Positions 59,752 to 64,000 of a stretch of 64,000 bases of DNA are shown here, piece by piece. This stretch comes from Sulfurimonas sp. (GTDB taxonomy: Bacteria; Campylobacterota; Campylobacteria; Campylobacterales; Sulfurimonadaceae), in the NCBI RefSeq assembly GCF_041583195.1, contig NZ_JBFHGL010000001.1, forward strand, positions 248,001 to 312,000. The letters are read 5' to 3'. How positions within the stretch are numbered: position 1 is the stretch's first letter; each line of letters opens with the position of its first letter. Made by a program: the position numbers and the translations under genes. A model generated the notes under the pieces. The model worked only from the letters and a program-made list of their open reading frames with translations, ran no database searches and had not been told where the DNA came from.

Positions 59752-61622
59752 AGAATAATTTTAAAACTAACTCCGCCATCTATATTTTCAACAACTATTT
59801 TTCCACCTAGATGCTCTTCAACAATCATCTTAGACATATATAGTCCAAGTCCTGTTCCATGTTGTGCATCTTTAGTAGTGAAATATGGTTCAAATATTTT
59901 ATCTATAATTTTTGGATCAATACCACCACCATTATCTCTAACCTCAACAAAAGTCACATCTTTATCGCACTGAGTTATTATCTCAATTTTTGGATTTTTA
60001 ACCTTGTTTTGAAACAGAGCATCTTTTGAATTTTTGACAAGGTTTAATATCACTTGAACAAATTCATTGACATATATATCTACATCATTATCACATCTAT
60101 CTATATGTACTATCTCTACCTCGGAATTTTCTAACGGTTTTTTCATCAACTCCAAACCGCGTTTAACTACATTACCGATATTTACCATCTCTTTTTTCTG
60201 ATCAGGTTTAAAATAATCTCTAAAATCATCGATAGTTACACTCATAAACTCTAAAAGGTTATTTGCTTCTTTGATCTTTTCATCCATATACTTTTTATCA
60301 AGCTCTTTATACTCATATGCAGAATCTATGTTCATAAGTACATAACTAAGCTGGTTAAGCGGTTGTCTCCACTGATGTGCAATCATACTGATCATATCAC
60401 CCATATCAGCCATCTTTGCCTTTTGTATCAGCATCTTATCTTTTTGTCTTAAGTTATGAAGCTCACGTGCTACTCTTTGCTCTAGCGATGCATTTAAAAA
60501 CTCAAGTTGTTGTTGACGCGATTTTACATTTTGCTGATACGATAAAAACATATGGTTAATTGCACGTGAGAGAAGAACCGATAAAATTAAAACCAACACA
60601 ACAATGATTATAGATATGTTTCTTATAAACTCAAGTTCTTTATTAACAAGACTTTGAATCTGCTGCTGTTTTTTGAGCTCACTTTCACTCATTTTGGAGA
60701 TGTTGAAAGCATAAACTATATGCCAGTTGAAATCAGGAATATATCTGTCATAGTAAAGATGCCCGGATATGCTCTCTTCATACCAGTTTGACTCCATACT
60801 CAATCTGCCTTGTATGTCATCAAGTGATTCTTTGCTAAAAAGTTCTCTGATCTTTGGAGAGAAATATATCGGTTTTTTATCTTCGTATATGATCATAAAA
60901 TCATCTTGCTGTATAGGGCTTGATCTTATGATCTCTAAAGAATCGTTTTTTATAAATTCCAGCTGTTGTATATCAAATATACTTGAGCCTATATACCAAT
61001 CGTAAAAGCCAAGGTCTTTAACATATATGGTTTTTATGCCTCCGCCTTTATAATGCTTGCTTTTTATAAAACCTTCTTTATATTTTCTCACCTTTGTGAT
61101 CTCTTCTAATACAACAGATCTGCCATCAGCATCCGTATAATCAAGTATATTTTTATTTTGAGATTCACGCGAACCGCTGAGTATACTGTTTCCATCAAAC
61201 GAGCTTATAAAAATATAATTTTTCTTATCGTTAAAAGACATCTTTAAAAGTGCATCTTTGATACGGTTCTTTATATCCTCTTTTGAATGTGTATTTTTAT
61301 ATTTATCGTATATATATTTAGCGCTCTCATATGCAAGTTCAACTCTTACTTTCAATTCATGTTTTATCGACTCATCTATTGAAGAGCTTTTATACTGAAT
61401 TAAAGAGCGTAGTTGATTAACCCATATCTCGCTCTCTTTTTTCTTGTTTATAATATATTCGTTAATAGAGTTCTTTCTCGCCTGTTCAAAATGTTGTTCA
61501 AGCTTGTCTATATAAAACGTACTCATAAATATTCCGACTACCAATACTAACAACGATGGAATAACGATGATCAGTTTTGGCAGTAGTTTTGTTTTGTCAA
61601 AAAAACTGTTTTTATTACGCAT
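59748..61622 (-). CDS. Cache-domain sensor histidine kinase
   Basis: A 624-residue inner-membrane kinase. A membrane helix near 15-35 and another near 335-358 enclose a periplasmic Cache sensor (FIKSKHYKGGGIKTIYVKDLGFYDWYIGSSIF is typical). The HisKA box MISMIAHQWRQPLNQLSYVLMNID (phosphoacceptor H near 413) is the Campylobacterota AHQWRQPLN type. HATPase boxes are VILNLVKNSKDALFQ and DNGGGIDPKI, then GTGLGLYMSKMIV. I choose the ATG at 61622, which overlaps the rmuC stop by 8 nt; a GTG three codons earlier is possible. Confidence 0.92.
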   Translation of the reverse strand: MRNKNSFFDKTKLLPKLIIVIPSLLVLVVGIFMSTFYIDKLEQHFEQARKNSINEYIINKKKESEIWVNQLRSLIQYKSSSIDESIKHELKVRVELAYESAKYIYDKYKNTHSKEDIKNRIKDALLKMSFNDKKNYIFISSFDGNSILSGSRESQNKNILDYTDADGRSVVLEEITKVRKYKEGFIKSKHYKGGGIKTIYVKDLGFYDWYIGSSIFDIQQLEFIKNDSLEIIRSSPIQQDDFMIIYEDKKPIYFSPKIRELFSKESLDDIQGRLSMESNWYEESISGHLYYDRYIPDFNWHIVYAFNISKMSESELKKQQQIQSLVNKELEFIRNISIIIVVLVLILSVLLSRAINHMFLSYQQNVKSRQQQLEFLNASLEQRVARELHNLRQKDKMLIQKAKMADMGDMISMIAHQWRQPLNQLSYVLMNIDSAYEYKELDKKYMDEKIKEANNLLEFMSVTIDDFRDYFKPDQKKEMVNIGNVVKRGLELMKKPLENSEVEIVHIDRCDNDVDIYVNEFVQVILNLVKNSKDALFQNKVKNPKIEIITQCDKDVTFVEVRDNGGGIDPKIIDKIFEPYFTTKDAQHGTGLGLYMSKMIVEEHLGGKIVVENIDGGVSFKIIL

Positions 61623-62805
61623 CTTCTTCACTTCTTATACTCAAACTTTTTTTAGGTTTCAACCCTAAACCTACAAGGTTTTGAGCACGTTTAATAACAT
61701 TACCACGACCTGATTTTAGTCTGTTCATTGCTATGTCGTAACTCTCTTTTGTTTTATCGATCTGAGTCCCGATTTTTTTCATCTCATCTACAAAACCCAC
61801 AAGTTTATCATACATTGCCTCAGCTTCACTTGCAATTTTTTTTGCATTTTCTTCTTGTCTTTGAGTACGCCAGATATGCTCAATTGTACGAAGTGTTACC
61901 ATAAGAGTAGATGGTGATACTACAAGAATATTACTCTCGTATGCACGTTTGAAAAACTCACCGTCATATTCGAGTGCTAACAAAAAAGCACCCTCTATCG
62001 GCATAAACATAAGTACATAATCCAGTGTATTTATATTTTCAAGTTTTTCATACTGCTTTGTGCTTAGCTCATCTATATGTTTGATTATTGAGTTTATATG
62101 CTCTTTTAATGCCTTATCTTTTTGCTCATTATCATCTATAGCTATAAAACGCTCATACGCAGTTAAAGAAACTTTTGAGTCAACTATAATATCTCTATTT
62201 TGCGGCATATGAATCACAACATCTGGAAGGTATCTTTTTCCATTCTCATCTTTGAGATGCATTTGAAGTTCATACTCTTCACCTTTGCGAAGTCCTGATT
62301 CTTCAAGAATTCTCTCAAGTACTATCTCACCCCAGTTACCCTGTGTTTTACTCTCACCCTTTAGTGCATTTGTAAGATTAAGTGCATCTTGGCTTAACTG
62401 CTCATTCATCTGTTTTAATCGTTTTAACTCATCTTTTAACAGATGTCTGTCTTTTAATTCCTCTTGAAACTGTTCTTGGGAGAGTTTTGAGAAGTTGCTT
62501 ATCTGTTCACGAAAAGGTTTCAACATCATTTCAAACTGTTTTTCATGTGCTAAGTCAAAGCTTTTTGTTTTATCTTCAAATATCTTATTTGCCAAAATTT
62601 TAAATTCGTTTGAAAGTTCATCTTTAGCACTTTGTAGCACGCTTAACTTCTCTTTTGAGGATTTTATCTCATGATCATATTTTGTTTGTAATACTGCATA
62701 ATTTAACTCTAGCTCTTTAAAAGAGTTGTTCTGTTTTAAAAATAAAATAACAAAAATAATCGCAATAACAACAGAAATTATAAAGAGCATAGGATACAGT
62801 TCCAA
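61615..62805 (-). CDS. rmuC: DNA recombination protein RmuC
   Basis: A 396-residue RmuC-family protein, which limits DNA inversions and rearrangements. An N-terminal membrane helix (about 5-24, MLFIISVVIAIIFVILFLK) is followed by a coiled coil (about 28-150). The nuclease-like core follows: GNWGEIVLERILEESGLRKGEEYELQ, RYLPDVVIHMPQNRDIIVDSKVSLTAYERF and DYVLMFMPIEGAFLLAL. The start is a TTG with an AAAGG ribosome site. It is followed by the kinase gene with overlap. Confidence 0.93.
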   Translation of the reverse strand: MELYPMLFIISVVIAIIFVILFLKQNNSFKELELNYAVLQTKYDHEIKSSKEKLSVLQSAKDELSNEFKILANKIFEDKTKSFDLAHEKQFEMMLKPFREQISNFSKLSQEQFQEELKDRHLLKDELKRLKQMNEQLSQDALNLTNALKGESKTQGNWGEIVLERILEESGLRKGEEYELQMHLKDENGKRYLPDVVIHMPQNRDIIVDSKVSLTAYERFIAIDDNEQKDKALKEHINSIIKHIDELSTKQYEKLENINTLDYVLMFMPIEGAFLLALEYDGEFFKRAYESNILVVSPSTLMVTLRTIEHIWRTQRQEENAKKIASEAEAMYDKLVGFVDEMKKIGTQIDKTKESYDIAMNRLKSGRGNVIKRAQNLVGLGLKPKKSLSIRSEEDA

Positions 62806-62944
62806 ATTAAAACCTTTAGATTAAAATATAACAATTATACAATAATGATATTAGATTTGAAACACCAATTCTTAAGCGGTTTCATATCTGTTATGACTTC
62901 AACTCTAACTTTGCTTAACTTAGATACAATTCCGAACAAATTTT

Positions 62945-63021
62945 AGGGGACGGTGTCAGTCCTATGATAAGAAGCCAACATATACAAAATATATAAATTA
63001 AGCTCACTTGCGTCATCCCCT
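62945..63021 (+). promoter_or_regulatory. Structured leader of the DEAD-box helicase gene
   Basis: A -10-like TACAAT lies at 62925-62930. The leader has AGGGGACG (62945-62952) able to pair with CGTCATCCCCT (63011-63021, two-nt bulge), closing a domain of about 75 nt just before the AAAGG ribosome site. It may give cold or autoregulatory control; no known riboswitch class is recognised. Confidence 0.4.
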
Positions 63022-63035
63022 CAATATAAAGGTAA

Positions 63036-64000
63036 ATGATGCAAGAGAATGCACAAAACGAAACAACTGAGCAAGAAGCTCAACCAACACTAACGTTCCA
63101 AGACCTTGGTCTTAAAAAACAGATCTTAAACTCTATTAAAAAAGCAGGTTTTACTGCTCCAAGCCCTATCCAAGCTCAAGCAATTCCTGTTGTTCTAAGT
63201 GGTCGTGATATGGTAGGCCAAGCTCATACCGGTACTGGTAAAACAGCAGCGTTTGGACTTCCTGCACTTAACAACATGAAAAGAGAATCAGGTGTTGAAG
63301 TACTAGTTATCACACCAACACGTGAACTTGCTACTCAGGTAAGTGACGAACTGTTCAAATATGGTAAAGACTTAGGTGTTAAAACTACAACTATTTATGG
63401 TGGTAGCTCTTATAAGCGCCAGATAGATCTCATTAAACGTGGAGCTGGTATCGTAGTAGCTACACCTGGTCGCTTGTTAGATATCTTAAAGCGTGACATG
63501 TTAGAAGACTTTGCACCTAGCATGGTTATTCTTGATGAAGCTGATGAGATGCTTGATATGGGATTTTTGGATGATATTAATGAGATTTTCTCATACCTTC
63601 CAACAGATCGTCAAACTCTTTTATTCTCAGCTACTATGCCAAAACCTATTAAACTTTTAGCTGAGCGCATTTTAGAAAATCCTGAATTTATATCAATCAC
63701 AAAAGGTGAGACTACAAACGCAGATATTACTCAACAATATTATGTAATTGATGAGAGTGAGCGTGATGATGCTATTATCCGTTTAATGGATGCAGAAGAG
63801 ACTGGTAAAAGTGTAGTATTTTGCCGTACAAAAAGTGAAGTTGATAGACTAAGTAATGTTTTAAGCAATGCAGGTTACTTGGCAAACGGTCTTCATGGAG
63901 ATATGGAGCAACGCCAACGTGAAACTGTGATCAGCGGATTTAAGAAAAATTCTGTAAAAGTACTGGTTGCAACTGACGTTGCAGCACGTGGTATTCATGT
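63036..64000 (+). CDS. DEAD-box RNA helicase (3' end outside window)
   Basis: About 321 codons are present; the C-terminus lies past the window. Motifs in order: Q motif (FTAPSPIQAQAIPVVLSG), I AHTGTGKT, Ia PTRELA, Ib TPGR, II DEAD (LDEADEMLDMG), III SAT, IV VVFCRTK, V TDVAARGIH. It unwinds RNA duplexes in ribosome assembly or mRNA decay. Sequence start MMQENAQNETTEQEAQPTLTFQDLGL; the second Met is an equal choice. It has an AAAGG ribosome site and a structured leader. Confidence 0.95.
   Translation, partial: MMQENAQNETTEQEAQPTLTFQDLGLKKQILNSIKKAGFTAPSPIQAQAIPVVLSGRDMVGQAHTGTGKTAAFGLPALNNMKRESGVEVLVITPTRELATQVSDELFKYGKDLGVKTTTIYGGSSYKRQIDLIKRGAGIVVATPGRLLDILKRDMLEDFAPSMVILDEADEMLDMGFLDDINEIFSYLPTDRQTLLFSATMPKPIKLLAERILENPEFISITKGETTNADITQQYYVIDESERDDAIIRLMDAEETGKSVVFCRTKSEVDRLSNVLSNAGYLANGLHGDMEQRQRETVISGFKKNSVKVLVATDVAARGIH

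Noticed and set aside
62941-63021. Helicase leader as a known riboswitch such as fluoride
   Set aside because: The GGGGACGGTGTC start recalls it, but the rest of the conserved core is absent and a helicase is not a known target.

Overview
The window reads as chromosome of a Sulfurimonas-like member of the Campylobacterota carrying one apparently complete prophage. The assignment rests on low GC, the gene order nusA / HP0268-like / miaB / DUF374 acyltransferase typical of Campylobacterota, a compact fabI-tpiA-pgk-gap operon, an ArsRS-like two-component system beside feoAB, OprD/MOMP-like porins, and a histidine kinase with the AHQWRQPLN box common in this phylum. Species cannot be fixed from this alone.

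Host left arm (1-24781). A leftward operon runs from an HP0268-like gene through miaB, an acyltransferase, a TPR protein and a Xer-type recombinase to an Asp-rich protein cut by the window edge; nusA diverges from it. Next come an orphan DppB-like permease, a porin with a strong terminator, fabI-tpiA-pgk-gap, a divergent nadD-rsfS pair, a second porin, mltF, an ArsS/ArsR-like pair, feoAB, a third porin (Fur-box-like sites upstream of feoA and of this porin), a chemoreceptor, a short pssA-like gene and a DoxX gene.

Prophage (about 24782-59057, 34.3 kb). Its ends share a 15-bp direct repeat (candidate att core). Joining the flanks reconstructs an uninterrupted -10, Shine-Dalgarno and start for the response regulator now at 59065, so the element appears inserted between that gene's promoter and its start. 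The virion genes are podovirus-like and read leftward: terminase, portal, scaffold, N4-gp56-type capsid, adaptor, tail fibre, an embedded lysis cassette (PLA2-like mini-protein, holin, Rz/Rz1-type spanins, M15 endolysin), a tail-hub-like protein, GNAT, S74 protein and a 2038-residue polyvalent ejection-type protein. Upstream in the same direction lie Cro-like, RHH, wHTH and replication genes and two DNA methyltransferases. A LexA-type CI repressor and a lipoprotein read rightward. A second rightward operon holds RecE/RecT-type recombination genes, ASCH and YopX proteins, an excisionase candidate and the integrase.

The best regulatory signals are: five copies of a 15-bp palindrome TTWCC-N5-GGWAA at the two control regions, the likely CI/Cro operators; four perfect 16-bp iterons inside the replication gene, read in alternating frames beside an AT-rich tract, a lambda-like origin candidate; a leader with a possible Shine-Dalgarno-masking pseudoknot at 51483-51565; and a roughly 250-nt structured non-coding stretch ending in a hairpin at 53619-53870.

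Host right arm (59065-64000). The response regulator converges on and overlaps a Cache-type histidine kinase, followed by rmuC and a DEAD-box RNA helicase with a structured leader, cut by the window end. No tRNA, rRNA, CRISPR array or insertion sequence was recognised.
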